The notes under the pieces were generated by a model. That model saw nothing but the letters and a program-made list of their open reading frames with translations, had not been told where the DNA came from and ran no database searches. From positions 2,356,001 through 2,420,000 of the forward strand of contig NZ_CP133990.1 in assembly GCF_031582905.1 (NCBI RefSeq): a stretch of DNA of 64,000 bases, given 5' to 3'. This document shows, one piece after another, positions 1-8,514 of the stretch (its first letter is position 1; each line of letters starts with the position of its first letter). Position numbers and translations under genes: made by a program. Origin of the DNA: Pengzhenrongella sp031582905 (GTDB lineage: Bacteria > Actinomycetota > Actinomycetes > Actinomycetales > Cellulomonadaceae).

Positions 1-1001
1 AGTTCGTCGAGGACCTGCTGCTGTGGGACCTGCCCGGCGTCCCCGGGGCCGCCGCAGCCGCCGAGGACGCGGCGCCGCCGTCGAGCACCGGGCGCCCACC
101 GTTGCCCCGCCGCATCGCCCCGCCGCTCGACCCGGACGAGGAGATCTACCGCGCCCTGGAGACCGGCCTGGCCGGGTACGTGCGCAAGAACGGGTTCCGG
201 TCGGTGGTGTTCGGCCTGTCCGGCGGCATCGACTCCGCGCTGGTCGCCGCGATCGCCGCGGACGCCCTCGGCGGCGACCGGGTGGTCGGCGTGTCGATGC
301 CGTCCGCGTACTCCTCGGGTCACTCCCGCGACGACGCGGCGGACCTCGCCCAGCGGATCGGCGCCGACCTCCGCGTCCAGCCGATCGCGCCGATGGTCGA
401 CGCGTTCGAGTCCCAGCTGTCGCTCGACGGCCTCGCCGCGGAGAACCTGCAGGCCCGCGTCCGCGGGGTGATCGTCATGGCGCTGTCCAACGCCGAGGGC
501 CACCTCGTGCTCGCCACCGGCAACAAGAGCGAGCTCGCGGTCGGGTACTCGACCATCTACGGCGACGCGGTCGGCGGCTACGCCCCGCTCAAGGACGTCG
601 ACAAGTCGCGGGTGTGGGCCCTGGCCCGGTGGCGCAACAACCACGCCGTCGACCACGGGCAGATCCCGCCCATCCCGGAGAGCTCGATCACCAAGCCGCC
701 GTCGGCGGAGCTGCGTCCGGGGCAGACCGACCAGGACTCCCTGCCGCCGTACGAGCTGCTCGACGAGGTCCTGGACGCGTACGTCGAGCACGCCGAGGGC
801 CGCGCGGAGCTCCTCGCCCGCGGCTTCGACCCCGAGGTCGTCGACACCGTGGTGACCCTCGTGGACCGCGCCGAGTGGAAGCGCCGCCAGTACCCGCTCG
901 GCCCCAAGGTCACCGCGCTCGCCTTCGGCCGCGACCGCCGCCTGCCGATCACCACGCGCTGGCGTGAGCCCATCCCCGCCGACGAAGGGTCCCCGTCATG
1001 A
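1..1001 (+). CDS. nadE: NAD+ synthase, glutamine-dependent (3' part)
   Basis: This is the C-terminal synthetase half of glutamine-hydrolysing NAD+ synthase, which amidates deamido-NAD with ATP in the last step of NAD synthesis. The frame is open from the left edge, so the N-terminal nitrilase-type glutaminase domain lies outside the window. The ATP pyrophosphatase loop is clear (GLSGGIDSALVA), as are the conserved blocks ATGNKSELAVGYST and SSITKPPSAELRPGQ. The stop overlaps the panB start as ATGA, which suggests translational coupling of two cofactor genes. The frame is intact. Confidence 0.95.
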   Translation, partial: FVEDLLLWDLPGVPGAAAAAEDAAPPSSTGRPPLPRRIAPPLDPDEEIYRALETGLAGYVRKNGFRSVVFGLSGGIDSALVAAIAADALGGDRVVGVSMPSAYSSGHSRDDAADLAQRIGADLRVQPIAPMVDAFESQLSLDGLAAENLQARVRGVIVMALSNAEGHLVLATGNKSELAVGYSTIYGDAVGGYAPLKDVDKSRVWALARWRNNHAVDHGQIPPIPESSITKPPSAELRPGQTDQDSLPPYELLDEVLDAYVEHAEGRAELLARGFDPEVVDTVVTLVDRAEWKRRQYPLGPKVTALAFGRDRRLPITTRWREPIPADEGSPS

Positions 1002-1846
1002 CCGATGCCACGCCCGTCACCCCGGGCACCCCGGCGGCGCCCCGCCCCAAGCGGGTGCGGGTCCACCACCTGCGCGAGGCCAAGGAGCGCGGCGAGCGGC
1101 TGACCATGCTCACCGCGTACGACTACCCGACCGCGCGCATCTTCGACGACGCCGGCATCGACATGCTGCTCGTCGGGGACTCGATGGGGAACACCATGCA
1201 CGGCCGGGCCACGACGATCCCGGTGACCGTCGACGAGCTCATCCCCGCGGTCCGGGCGGTCAGCGCCGCGTCCCGGCGGGCGCTCGTCGTCGCGGACCTG
1301 CCGTTCGGCTCCTACGAGGCGACCGCCGAGCAGGCGTTCGCCACCGCGGTGCGCATGCTCAAGGAGGGCGACGCGCACGCGGTGAAGTTCGAAGGCGGCA
1401 CCCGGGTGGTGCCCCAGGTGCGGCTGCTGACCGAGGCGGGCATCCCCGTCGTCGGGCACCTCGGGTTCACCCCGCAGTCGGAGAACCTCCTCGGCGGCAA
1501 GCGCGTGCAGGGCCGCGGCGACGACGCGGCCGAGCGGCTCTCCGCCGACGCCGTCGCGCTGCAGGAGGCGGGCGCGGTCGCGGTCGTGCTTGAGATGGTC
1601 CCGGCACCGCTGGCCGCGCGCATCACCGAGGTGCTGCGCATCCCCACCATCGGGATCGGCGCGGGCCCCGAGTGCGACGGTCAGGTCCTGGTGTGGCTCG
1701 ACATGGCCGGCATGGGCGACTGGTCGCCGCGGTTCGCCAAGCAGTTCGCGGCCGTGGGGCAGGCCCTGGGCGACGCGGCCCGCGCCTACGCCGACGAGGT
1801 GCGCTCGGGCGCCTTCCCGGACGCGGGGCACTCGTTCCTGGAATAG
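998..1846 (+). CDS. panB: 3-methyl-2-oxobutanoate hydroxymethyltransferase
   Basis: Ketopantoate hydroxymethyltransferase uses 5,10-methylene-THF to hydroxymethylate alpha-ketoisovalerate, the first committed step to pantothenate and CoA. The 282-residue length is normal for the family. The Mg-binding segment LLVGDSMGNTMHG lies at about residues 57-69, followed by VKFEGG and GHLGFTPQS of the TIM-barrel active site. An N-terminal extension of about 20 Pro/Ala-rich residues is typical of actinobacterial copies. It starts inside the nadE stop and no panC or panD follows. Confidence 0.96.
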   Translation: MTDATPVTPGTPAAPRPKRVRVHHLREAKERGERLTMLTAYDYPTARIFDDAGIDMLLVGDSMGNTMHGRATTIPVTVDELIPAVRAVSAASRRALVVADLPFGSYEATAEQAFATAVRMLKEGDAHAVKFEGGTRVVPQVRLLTEAGIPVVGHLGFTPQSENLLGGKRVQGRGDDAAERLSADAVALQEAGAVAVVLEMVPAPLAARITEVLRIPTIGIGAGPECDGQVLVWLDMAGMGDWSPRFAKQFAAVGQALGDAARAYADEVRSGAFPDAGHSFLE

Positions 1847-1877
1847 GCAGGGTTGGCCCGGCCGCCGCCGGGGCGGT

Positions 1878-2063
1878 TCAACCCTCCCGGCGGCGCTCGT
1901 CCTCCTCGTCCCACGCCTCGGTGCGGGCGGCGGCACGGTCGAGCGCCTCCTGCGCCGCCTCCCGGGTGGCGTACGGGCCCATGACGTCCGTCCAGGAGCT
2001 GCGACGCCCCTCCTCGACCTTCCCGGTCGCGATGTTGTACCAGTACTCGGTGCCGCTGGTCAT
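1878..2063 (-). CDS. small SPOR-like protein
   Basis: This is a 61-residue acidic protein with an aromatic N-terminal patch (TEYWYNIATGKVEEG), then a conserved-looking segment (DVMGPYATREAAQEAL) and a charged C-terminal helix. The layout resembles small actinobacterial proteins annotated as SPOR domain-containing. That is a family resemblance by eye, not a proven domain. It is transcribed away from map and its start lies about 55 bp from that of map, so the two probably share a divergent promoter region. The function is unknown. Confidence 0.7.
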   Translation of the reverse strand: MTSGTEYWYNIATGKVEEGRRSSWTDVMGPYATREAAQEALDRAAARTEAWDEEDERRREG

Positions 2064-2116
2064 GGTGGTCCCCTCGCCGCGCTGCGGTCCGTCCGTCCCC
2101 TCGTAGACTGCCAGCC

Positions 2117-2989
2117 ATGTCGATCGCGAGCACGACGAGGCGTCCTGTCACCCCGGGGACGGTGGGTCCCCGACGCCCCGTGCCGGCGTCGATCCCCCGC
2201 CCCGAGTACGTCGACCGCCCGGCACCCACGCCGTCGGGGGCGAGCGACGTCAAGACACCGGAGACCGTCGAGCGCATCCGGGTCGCGGCCCGCATCGCCG
2301 CGCAGGCGCTCGCCGAGGTCGGCCGTGCCGTCCGGCCCGGTGTCACGACCGACGAGCTGGACCGCGTCGGGCACGAGTTCCTGCTGGACCACGGCGCCTA
2401 CCCGTCCACGCTGGGGTACCGGGGGTTCCCGAAGTCCCTGTGCACGTCGGTCAACGAGGTCATCTGCCACGGCATCCCGGACTCGACCGTCCTGCGGGAC
2501 GGCGACATCGTCAACGTGGACATCACCGCCTACATCGGTGGCGTGCACGGCGACAACAACGCGACGTTCGGGGTCGGCGAGCTCGACGAGGAGACCTCCC
2601 TGCTCGTCTCCCGCACGCAGGAGGCGCTCGCCCGTGCCATCAAGGCGGTCGTGCCGGGGCGTGAGGTGAACGTCATCGGCCGGGTGATCGAGAAGTACGC
2701 GCAGCGCTTCGGCCTCGGCGTCGTCCGGGACTACACCGGGCACGGCGTCGGCGAGATGTTCCACAGCGGCCTCGTCATCCCGCACTACGACTCCGCGCCG
2801 ATGTACGACACCGTCATCGAGCCCGGGATGGTCTTCACGATCGAACCCATGCTGACGCTCGGCACGCACGAGTGGACCCAGTGGGACGACGGCTGGACGG
2901 TGCTCACCGCCGACCGGAGCCTCACCGCGCAGTTCGAGCACACCCTGCTCGTCACCGACACCGGAGCGGAGATCCTGACCCTGCCATGA
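2117..2989 (+). CDS. map: type I methionine aminopeptidase
   Basis: It removes the initiator Met from nascent proteins. At 290 residues it is the long actinobacterial form, with a Pro-rich N-terminal extension of about 40 residues similar to mycobacterial MetAP1c. The metal ligands are recognisable: Asp in VNVDITAYIGGVHGD, His in YTGHGVGEMFH, Glu in FTIEPML and Glu in QFEHTLLVT. The stop overlaps the ppgK start (ATGA), so the two are probably cotranscribed. Confidence 0.96.
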   Translation: MSIASTTRRPVTPGTVGPRRPVPASIPRPEYVDRPAPTPSGASDVKTPETVERIRVAARIAAQALAEVGRAVRPGVTTDELDRVGHEFLLDHGAYPSTLGYRGFPKSLCTSVNEVICHGIPDSTVLRDGDIVNVDITAYIGGVHGDNNATFGVGELDEETSLLVSRTQEALARAIKAVVPGREVNVIGRVIEKYAQRFGLGVVRDYTGHGVGEMFHSGLVIPHYDSAPMYDTVIEPGMVFTIEPMLTLGTHEWTQWDDGWTVLTADRSLTAQFEHTLLVTDTGAEILTLP

Positions 2990-3780
2990 GCAAAGACACG
3001 GACGACACCACGGCGCGCGCCTTCGGCATCGACATCGGCGGGAGCGGGATCAAGGGCGCTCCCGTCGACCTGCGGACCGGCGAGTTCGCCGCCGACCGCG
3101 TCCGCATCCCCACCCCGGACGAGTCCACCCCCGACAACGTCGCCCGCGTCGTCGCGGAGGTGGTCCGTTCCTTCGACCTGCCCGACGACGTCCCGGTCGG
3201 GGTCACGTTCCCCGCGGTCGTCCAGCACGGCGTCGCCCGCAGCGCTGCCAACGTCGACTCGTCGTGGATCGGCACGAACATCGAGACCGTCGTCGGTGAG
3301 GCGCTCGGTCGCCCGGTGCTCGCCGTCAACGACGCCGACGCCGCCGGGTACGCCGAGGCCGTGCACGGCGCCGCTCGCGGGTCGAACGGGGTCACGCTGC
3401 TCACCACGCTCGGGACCGGCATCGGGACCGCGATGGTCGTGGAGGGCGTGCTCGTGCCCAACCTCGAGCTCGGCCACCTGGAGATCGACGGGTACGACGC
3501 CGAGAGCCGCGCCGCCGAGTCGGCCCGGGAACGCGACGACCTGTCCTGGGAGGAGTGGGCCGCGCGGCTGCAGCGCTACTACAGCGTGGTCGAGGACCTG
3601 CTGTGGCCCGACCTCATCGTGGTCGGCGGCGGCGTGAGCAAGCACCACGCCAAGTTCCTGCCGCTGCTGCACCTGCGGGCGCCGATCGTGCCCGCGCAGC
3701 TGCGCAACGCGGCCGGCATCGTCGGGGCCGCGGCCCTGGCCGCGCGGGCGGCCGGCGTGAGCGTCCCGACCGGCTCCTGA
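2986..3780 (+). CDS. ppgK: polyphosphate glucokinase
   Basis: This ROK-family kinase phosphorylates glucose with inorganic polyphosphate (or ATP) and is an actinobacterial speciality. The 264-residue frame shows the phosphate-binding N terminus FGIDIGGSGIKG, the glycine-rich TLGTGIGTAMV loop and the polyphosphate-enzyme signature ELGHLEIDG. The zinc-binding CxC cluster of many ROK proteins is absent, as expected for PPGK. The ATG overlaps the map stop. An in-frame extension runs upstream inside map but has no ribosome site of its own. Confidence 0.94.
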   Translation: MSKDTDDTTARAFGIDIGGSGIKGAPVDLRTGEFAADRVRIPTPDESTPDNVARVVAEVVRSFDLPDDVPVGVTFPAVVQHGVARSAANVDSSWIGTNIETVVGEALGRPVLAVNDADAAGYAEAVHGAARGSNGVTLLTTLGTGIGTAMVVEGVLVPNLELGHLEIDGYDAESRAAESARERDDLSWEEWAARLQRYYSVVEDLLWPDLIVVGGGVSKHHAKFLPLLHLRAPIVPAQLRNAAGIVGAAALAARAAGVSVPTGS

Positions 3781-3791
3781 CCGACGCCGCG

Positions 3792-4037
3792 CTACTCCCC
3801 CGTCTCGACCAGGTGACCGGTGGCGCCGGCGAGCTCGGACACCATGAGCCCCAGCGTCCGCTCGGCGTCGGTCTCGTCGTCCGCCTCGAAGGTGACCAGC
3901 ACGGTCGCCGTCTGCCCCTGGATGTCGCCCACGGGGCCGTGGGTGAAGTCGCCGGGGAGGGCGTCGAGCTCCGCCTCGAAGGACTCGAGGGCGCGTCCGC
4001 CGATGGGTGCGTTGAGTCGGGCGTGGTAGGTCGTCAT
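3792..4037 (-). CDS. small conserved hypothetical protein
   Basis: An acidic protein of about 81 residues beginning MTTYHARLNAPIGG. Another ATG three codons upstream (4046) is possible. It has alternating hydrophobic strands (ATVLVTFEADDETDAERTL) suggestive of a small alpha/beta fold, with no motif I recognise. It lies between ppgK and the VOC gene on the opposite strand and may use the same divergent promoter region as the VOC gene. Confidence 0.6.
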   Translation of the reverse strand: MTTYHARLNAPIGGRALESFEAELDALPGDFTHGPVGDIQGQTATVLVTFEADDETDAERTLGLMVSELAGATGHLVETGE

Positions 4038-4168
4038 GGCACTCATCGTGTCCCGAGCCGGCGCCGCGCGCGACACGGGCCGGGCCGGGCCGGCAGAGCG
4101 CGGCCGGGGTTCCGCCGCTGGGCGCCGAGGGCGTGCGCGCGCTGCCCGCGGTCACTAGCCTCGCGTGC

Positions 4169-4552
4169 ATGCCCCTGGTCATCAGCCAGCTCGCGGTCGA
4201 CGCGCTCGATCCCCTCGCCCAGGCGCGCTGGTGGCAGCACGTGCTGGGCGGCACGATCGACGCGGAGGACCACGACGAGGTCGGCCTGCGCCTCGACGGC
4301 GGAGTGCCCGAGCTGCTGTTCCTGCGCGTCCCGGAGGCCAAGTCGGTCAAGAACCGCCTCCACCTCGACGTCCGGCCCCCGGACGGCTCCGACCAGGCGA
4401 CCGAGCTCGAGCGACTCATCGCGCACGGCGCACGACGGGTCGACGTCGGGCAGGGACCGGACGTCACGTGGGTCGTGCTGGCCGACCCCGAGAGCAACGA
4501 GTTCTGCCTGCTGCGCAGCACGCCGTCCCAGCTCGCCGCCACGCAGGGCTGA
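4169..4552 (+). CDS. VOC-family glyoxalase-like protein
   Basis: A 127-residue single-module vicinal-oxygen-chelate protein. It has the beta-alpha-beta-beta-beta pattern starting VISQLAVDALDPLAQARWW and ending VVLADPESNEFCLL, the usual second-half signature (DPEGNEFCL-like). The first ATG giving a canonical VOC start is used. An upstream in-frame start at 4133 would add 12 unlikely residues. Members of this subfamily in actinobacteria usually lack an assigned substrate, and none is inferred here. Confidence 0.8.
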   Translation: MPLVISQLAVDALDPLAQARWWQHVLGGTIDAEDHDEVGLRLDGGVPELLFLRVPEAKSVKNRLHLDVRPPDGSDQATELERLIAHGARRVDVGQGPDVTWVVLADPESNEFCLLRSTPSQLAATQG

Positions 4553-4673
4553 CCGCACGCGGACCGCGCCGCGGGCCGGAGGGGACGACGGGCTCGGCGC
4601 GACAGGGCGCCGCACCTCGCCAAGGATGGGCGACGGACGCGGCCACCCCGGTGCGCGACCGAGGGGAGAACCA

Positions 4674-6104
4674 GTGAGTGCGACGATCATCATCCTGGGG
4701 GCGACCGGCGACCTCACCGCCCGCTACCTCCTGCCGGCGATCGGCCAGCTGGTCGAGCGCGACCTGCTCGACCACGACCTGCGGCTGGTCGGCGTCGCGA
4801 ACGACGACCACGACGACGCCTCGTTCCGCACGCACGTCGAGCACAGCCTCACCGACCACGCGCCCCGCGTCGCCCCGGACGCCCGGTCCGCCGTCGTCGC
4901 CCGGTCGAGCTACCACCGCGGCGACGTCACGGACCCCGCCACGCTCGGCGCCGCGCTGGCCGAGCACGGCGCGAGCGACGACCCCGTCGTGCTCTACCTG
5001 GCGCTGCCGCACGTCCTGTTCCGTCGGGTCATCGAGGCCCTGCGTGACGTCGACCTGCCCGCGACGCTGCGCGTCGTCGTGGAGAAGCCCTTCGGGCAGG
5101 ACCTCGCTGGTGCGAAGGAGCTCAACGCGGCGCTGGACGCGGTGCTGCGCGAGGACCAGGTCTTCCGGGTGGACCACTTCCTGGCCAAGCAGACCGTGCT
5201 CAACCTCATCGGCCTGCGCTTCGCCAACCGGATCTTCGAGCCGCTGTGGAGCCGCGACCAGGTCGAGTCGATCGACATCGTCTTCGACGAGACGGTCGAC
5301 GCGCAGGCACGGGCCCGGTACTTCGACCGGTCCGGCGCGCTGCGGGACATGGTGCAGAACCACCTGCTGCAGATGCTCACGCTGATCGCGATGGAGCCGC
5401 CGCGCAGCCTCGACCCGCAGGACCTCTCCGAGCGCAAGGTCGAGGTGCTGCGCGCCGTGCGCACCCTGACCCGCGACGACGTCGACCGGCACACGGTGCG
5501 GGCGCGCTACACCGCCGGCTCGGTGACGAAGGCGGGCGAGACTCGCGAGGTCGACTCGTACGTCGACGCGCCCGGGGTCGACGCCGCGCGCGAGATCGAG
5601 ACCTACACCGAGGTCACCCTGCACCTGGACACCCCGCGCTGGGCCGGGGTGCCGTTCCGGCTGCGGACCGGCAAGGCGCTGGCCCTGGACCGCCGTGAGG
5701 TCGTCGTGCACTTCCGCCCGCTCGAGGACTCGGTGTTCCCCGACGCGGGCGCCAACGAGCTGCGCCTCGAGCTCGACCCCGACCAGATGTGGCTGAGCCT
5801 CAACATCAACGGCATGGGTGACCCGTTCGACCTCGAGACCGTCGAGATGGGCCTGGAGCTGCCGCGCCAGGCCCCGACCCCGTACGGCCAGCTGATCCTC
5901 GCCATCCTCGACGGTGACACCCGGCTGTCCGCGCGGGCGCAGGAGGCGGAGGAGGCGTGGCGGATCGTCGAGCCGATCCTGGCGGCGTGGGCCGACGGCG
6001 CCTCCCCGCTCCGTGACTACCCCGCCGGCAGCGAGGGGCCGGCGACCTCCGTGGCCCCGCCTGCGGCGGTGAGCCGGGCGACGCCCGCCGCCGAGCAGCA
6101 GTAG
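4674..6104 (+). CDS. zwf: glucose-6-phosphate 1-dehydrogenase
   Basis: It oxidises glucose-6-phosphate to 6-phosphogluconolactone, feeding the pentose phosphate pathway. The GTG start follows GAGGGGAG at good spacing. The frame stays open far upstream but that part is antisense shadow of other genes. The 476-residue protein has the dinucleotide loop (ILGATGDLTARYLLPAI), VVEKPFGQDL and the catalytic HFLAKQTVLN region with RVDHF. No opcA, pgl, tal or tkt lies beside it, so it may be a stand-alone second isozyme. The cofactor preference cannot be read by eye. Confidence 0.9.
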   Translation: MSATIIILGATGDLTARYLLPAIGQLVERDLLDHDLRLVGVANDDHDDASFRTHVEHSLTDHAPRVAPDARSAVVARSSYHRGDVTDPATLGAALAEHGASDDPVVLYLALPHVLFRRVIEALRDVDLPATLRVVVEKPFGQDLAGAKELNAALDAVLREDQVFRVDHFLAKQTVLNLIGLRFANRIFEPLWSRDQVESIDIVFDETVDAQARARYFDRSGALRDMVQNHLLQMLTLIAMEPPRSLDPQDLSERKVEVLRAVRTLTRDDVDRHTVRARYTAGSVTKAGETREVDSYVDAPGVDAAREIETYTEVTLHLDTPRWAGVPFRLRTGKALALDRREVVVHFRPLEDSVFPDAGANELRLELDPDQMWLSLNINGMGDPFDLETVEMGLELPRQAPTPYGQLILAILDGDTRLSARAQEAEEAWRIVEPILAAWADGASPLRDYPAGSEGPATSVAPPAAVSRATPAAEQQ

Positions 6105-6271
6105 CCCCGGCCCACCGCCATCGCCTCGCACCCACGCGGGTCCCGACCGGCGACCCGTGGCGGTCCACCGGAGCCACCTCTCCCGCCGGGCGGCGCCCGG
6201 CGCACGGTCGCACACTGGTCGCGGGCGGGTCGACAGGGCCTCGCCGACGCCGACACCTCGAAGGAGCCACC
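6105..6271. other. intergenic region upstream of small antitoxin-like gene
   Basis: This 167-bp gap between zwf and the small lysine-rich gene carries its AAGGAG ribosome site at the right end. No clear terminator or further gene was seen. Confidence 0.5.
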
Positions 6272-6415
6272 ATGGGCATGGACGACATGACCGAGAAGGC
6301 CAGCGACGCAGGGATCCAGAAGGCCGGCGACGCCGCCGACTCCAAGACCGGCGGCAAGGGCGGCAGCCAGATCGACAAGGCCGAGCAGGCTGCCGACGAC
6401 AAGATCGGCAAGTAG
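6272..6415 (+). CDS. MT0933/Rv0909-like small antitoxin-family protein
   Basis: A 47-residue, Lys/Asp/Ala-rich protein beginning MGMDDMTEKASDAG and containing the block DSKTGGKGGSQIDKAEQAADD. This matches the pattern of the actinobacterial antitoxin_MT0933 (CsbD-like) family, usually a small stress-induced or antitoxin protein. The ribosome site AAGGAG sits 6 bases before the ATG. No partner toxin is visible next to it, so an antitoxin role here is doubtful. It is too short for most gene finders. Confidence 0.7.
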   Translation: MGMDDMTEKASDAGIQKAGDAADSKTGGKGGSQIDKAEQAADDKIGK

Positions 6416-6439
6416 CCGACCTCCGTCGCGATGACGCGC

Positions 6440-6471
6440 AGCGCCCCGTCCACCCCGGTGGGCGGGGCGCT
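6440..6471. terminator. bidirectional hairpin terminator
   Basis: Arms AGCGCCCCG-CCACC and GGTGG-CGGGGCGCT pair almost perfectly around a 2-base loop. It lies between the convergent ends of the antitoxin-like gene and the next minus-strand gene. It has no U tract, as is common in high-GC actinobacteria. Confidence 0.7.
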
Positions 6472-6488
6472 CGTGCGCGCGTGCGCGC

Positions 6489-6866
6489 CTACAGGACGGC
6501 GTCGTCCTGGTCGGCCGCACCGCACTCGTCGGAGCAGAACACGAGCCAGCCGTGCCGCCAGCCCTCGCCGGGGCCGACGACAGCCGTGCACCCCGCGTAC
6601 ATGCACGGGTGCGACTCCGCGACCGTCACCCGGCCGAGCGCACGCAGGAGCCGGTGCCACGGACCGCCGGCCGGGCTCACCGCGACGGCCGGCGCCACGG
6701 TGCCCGGGACGACGCCGTGCTCGGTCGGCGCGGGGACCGGAGCCGCGACCGGCGCACCGGCAGTCACGACGCGGGCGGCTGCGCGCGCAACCGACGCGGC
6801 AGTGGCGGCGGTGGCGGCGGCGCCGGCTGTGGTGGTCCGTGCGCGACGGTGGGCGACGAGCGTCAT
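6489..6866 (-). CDS. hypothetical protein with C-terminal Cys cluster
   Basis: A 125-residue protein. Residues 1-50 are Ala-rich and basic (TLVAHRRARTTTAG then Ala/Thr repeats). The C terminus has four closely spaced cysteines (CMYAGC ... FCSDECG), which suggests one zinc site. The start at 6866 is chosen because the upstream extension runs into the RNase P RNA. The function is unknown. The C-terminal domain is the only part that looks conserved. Confidence 0.6.
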   Translation of the reverse strand: MTLVAHRRARTTTAGAAATAATAASVARAAARVVTAGAPVAAPVPAPTEHGVVPGTVAPAVAVSPAGGPWHRLLRALGRVTVAESHPCMYAGCTAVVGPGEGWRHGWLVFCSDECGAADQDDAVL

Positions 6867-6943
6867 GCCCGTCACCGTAGGTCGCCGCAGGCCCGGAGCC
6901 GCGGCCTGGCGCGGGTGAAACACGAACGCAGCAGTGCGGGTGC

Positions 6944-7346
6944 GGATGAGCTGGCCTGTACGCCGGGTTCTGTCCCCGCGCGCGGTTGCCCCCGCGCGGG
7001 TGGCGACCATCCATCTACGACGTACGTTGCCGCACGCCTCCAGCGGTCTACCCGGGAGCTCGGGCGGGCCGCCCTCGAACGCTCCCTGTCTGACCTTGCT
7101 CCGGGTGGGGTTTACCGAGCCGCACCGGTCACCCGGCACGCTGGTGGTCTCTTACACCACCGTTTCACCCTTACCGCGCGGGGTCCCGAAGGCCCCCACG
7201 AGGCGGTCTACTTTCTGTGGCACTGTCCCGCGAGTCACCCCGGGTGGGAGTTACCCACCACCCTGCCCTGTGGAGCCCGGACGTTCCTCGGCCCCCGTCG
7301 GCTCACGCCGCTGGGGAACGCGGTCGCCCGGCCAGCTCATCCGCGC
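6944..7346 (-). ncRNA. rnpB: RNase P RNA, bacterial class A
   Basis: Read on the minus strand, the RNA starts with GGATGAGCTGGCCGG and ends with CGTACAGGCCAGCTCATCC, so the two ends pair as helix P1. The conserved CR-I (GAGGAACGTCCGGGCTCC), the ACAGAAAGTAGACCGCC block, GGTAAACCCC and the AGATGGATGGTCGCC-type CR-V region all appear in order. The ~400-nt length is normal for type A. Boundaries are good to a few bases. Protein-length frames through it are not genes. Confidence 0.95.
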
Positions 7347-7390
7347 GCCCAGCCTAGCGGTGCGGGCCCGGTGGTCGGACGGCGGAGATG

Positions 7391-7638
7391 TCAGACGTCG
7401 ACCCGGTAGGTGAGCACGAGCTCGTCGCCGACGCGCCCGCGGATGGCCCAGCGGGCGGCCGGGCCGGACCGCGACCAGGCACGACGACGTCGTCGGCGTC
7501 GCTGAGCAGGAAGCGGTGGAACCGCTTCTCGGGCGGCAGACCCCAGGCGGCGACGAGCGCCGCCTGGAGCGCGTCCGAGACCTCCGCCTGCCGACCCGCC
7601 CACACGTCGCTGCGTCCGAAGACCTTGATCTGCGCCAC
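7391..7638 (-). pseudogene. tautomerase-family protein, shortened and frameshifted
   Basis: A GTG preceded by GGAGGAGAT starts a protein (VAQIKVFGRSDVWAG ... LPPEKRFHRFLLSDADDVVVP) like the N half of actinobacterial tautomerase-family proteins. After about residue 54 the family-like C terminus (WAIRGRVGDELVLTYRVDV) continues in another frame. Restoring one base gives about 82 residues, whereas relatives as I remember them run near 130. A middle segment therefore also seems lost. It may be a real pseudogene or a truncated assembly. The unshifted frame would give 94 residues with a junk tail. Confidence 0.5.
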
Positions 7639-7700
7639 ATCTCCTCCGTCCGGGTGCGCGCGCACCCGGTGCGCCCCCTGCCGGAGCCTAGAGTCGTCGC

Positions 7701-8474
7701 GTGCTCGTGCTCCTGCCGCCCTCGGAGGGCAAGACCGCCCCGCCCGACGGTGCCCCGCTCGACCCCGCGGCGCTGAGCCACCCCGCCCTCACCGAGCAGC
7801 GGCTCACGGTGCTCGACGCGCTGGCCAAGGTCAGCGCCCACCCGGACGCCGCGCGCGTGCTCGGCACCGGCCCCGGGCTCGCCGCCGAGGTCGAGCGCAA
7901 CACCCGCCTGCGTACCGAGCCCGCCTGCCCCGCCGCCCGGGTCTACACCGGCGTCCTGTACGCCGCGGCCGGCCTGGACGCCTTGCCCGACGACGGCGCC
8001 CGGGACCGCGCGTCCCGGTGCGTGCGGGTGGTGTCGGGCCTGTGGGGCGTCGTCGGGCCGGACGACCGCATCCCGGCCTACCGGCTGTCGATGGGCGTCG
8101 ACCTGCCCGGCGTCGGCTCGCTCGCCCGCGCGTGGCGACCCGCGCTCGCCGCAGAGCTCGACCCCGTCGCCACCGGTGGGCTCGTGGTCGACTGCCGGTC
8201 GGCGGCGTACGCCGCGGCGTGGCGCCCGCCGGTTGGGTCGTCCTGGGTCACCGTGCGTGTGCTGCGCGAGGTGGACGGGCGCCGCACCGTCGTCTCGCAC
8301 CACGCCAAGCACACCCGCGGGGTCCTGACCCGGCACCTGCTGGCGCGCGGGCCGGAGCCGACCACACCGGACGATCTGCTCGCCGCGGCGCGCGAGCTTG
8401 TCGGCGGTCCGCTCCTGGACGCCGAGCTCGGGACCTCGACGCGCTCGCACGTACTCACGCTCACCGTCGCCTGA
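7701..8474 (+). CDS. yaaA: YaaA/DUF328 peroxide-stress protein
   Basis: A 257-residue YaaA-family protein with the signature N terminus LVLLPPSEGK. In E. coli YaaA limits intracellular free iron and oxidative DNA damage. Also visible are the family-typical RVYTGVLYAAAGLD segment, the YRLSMGVDLP block and the C-terminal HHAKHTRGVLTR segment. It starts with GTG. The adjacent tautomerase remnant is divergent. Confidence 0.88.
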   Translation: MLVLLPPSEGKTAPPDGAPLDPAALSHPALTEQRLTVLDALAKVSAHPDAARVLGTGPGLAAEVERNTRLRTEPACPAARVYTGVLYAAAGLDALPDDGARDRASRCVRVVSGLWGVVGPDDRIPAYRLSMGVDLPGVGSLARAWRPALAAELDPVATGGLVVDCRSAAYAAAWRPPVGSSWVTVRVLREVDGRRTVVSHHAKHTRGVLTRHLLARGPEPTTPDDLLAAARELVGGPLLDAELGTSTRSHVLTLTVA

Positions 8475-8514
8475 CGCCGGTTGCCGCCGGCCCCGGACGG
8501 GCTCGACGAGGCGG

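Noticed and set aside
3555..4673. An open extension of zwf giving an 849-residue protein.
   Set aside because: The extension overlaps ppgK and the VOC gene in other frames and has no G6PDH character. The GTG at 4674 has a good ribosome site.
6944..7346. Several long open frames across this stretch.
   Set aside because: The sequence is RNase P RNA with conserved core motifs. The frames are by-products of high GC.
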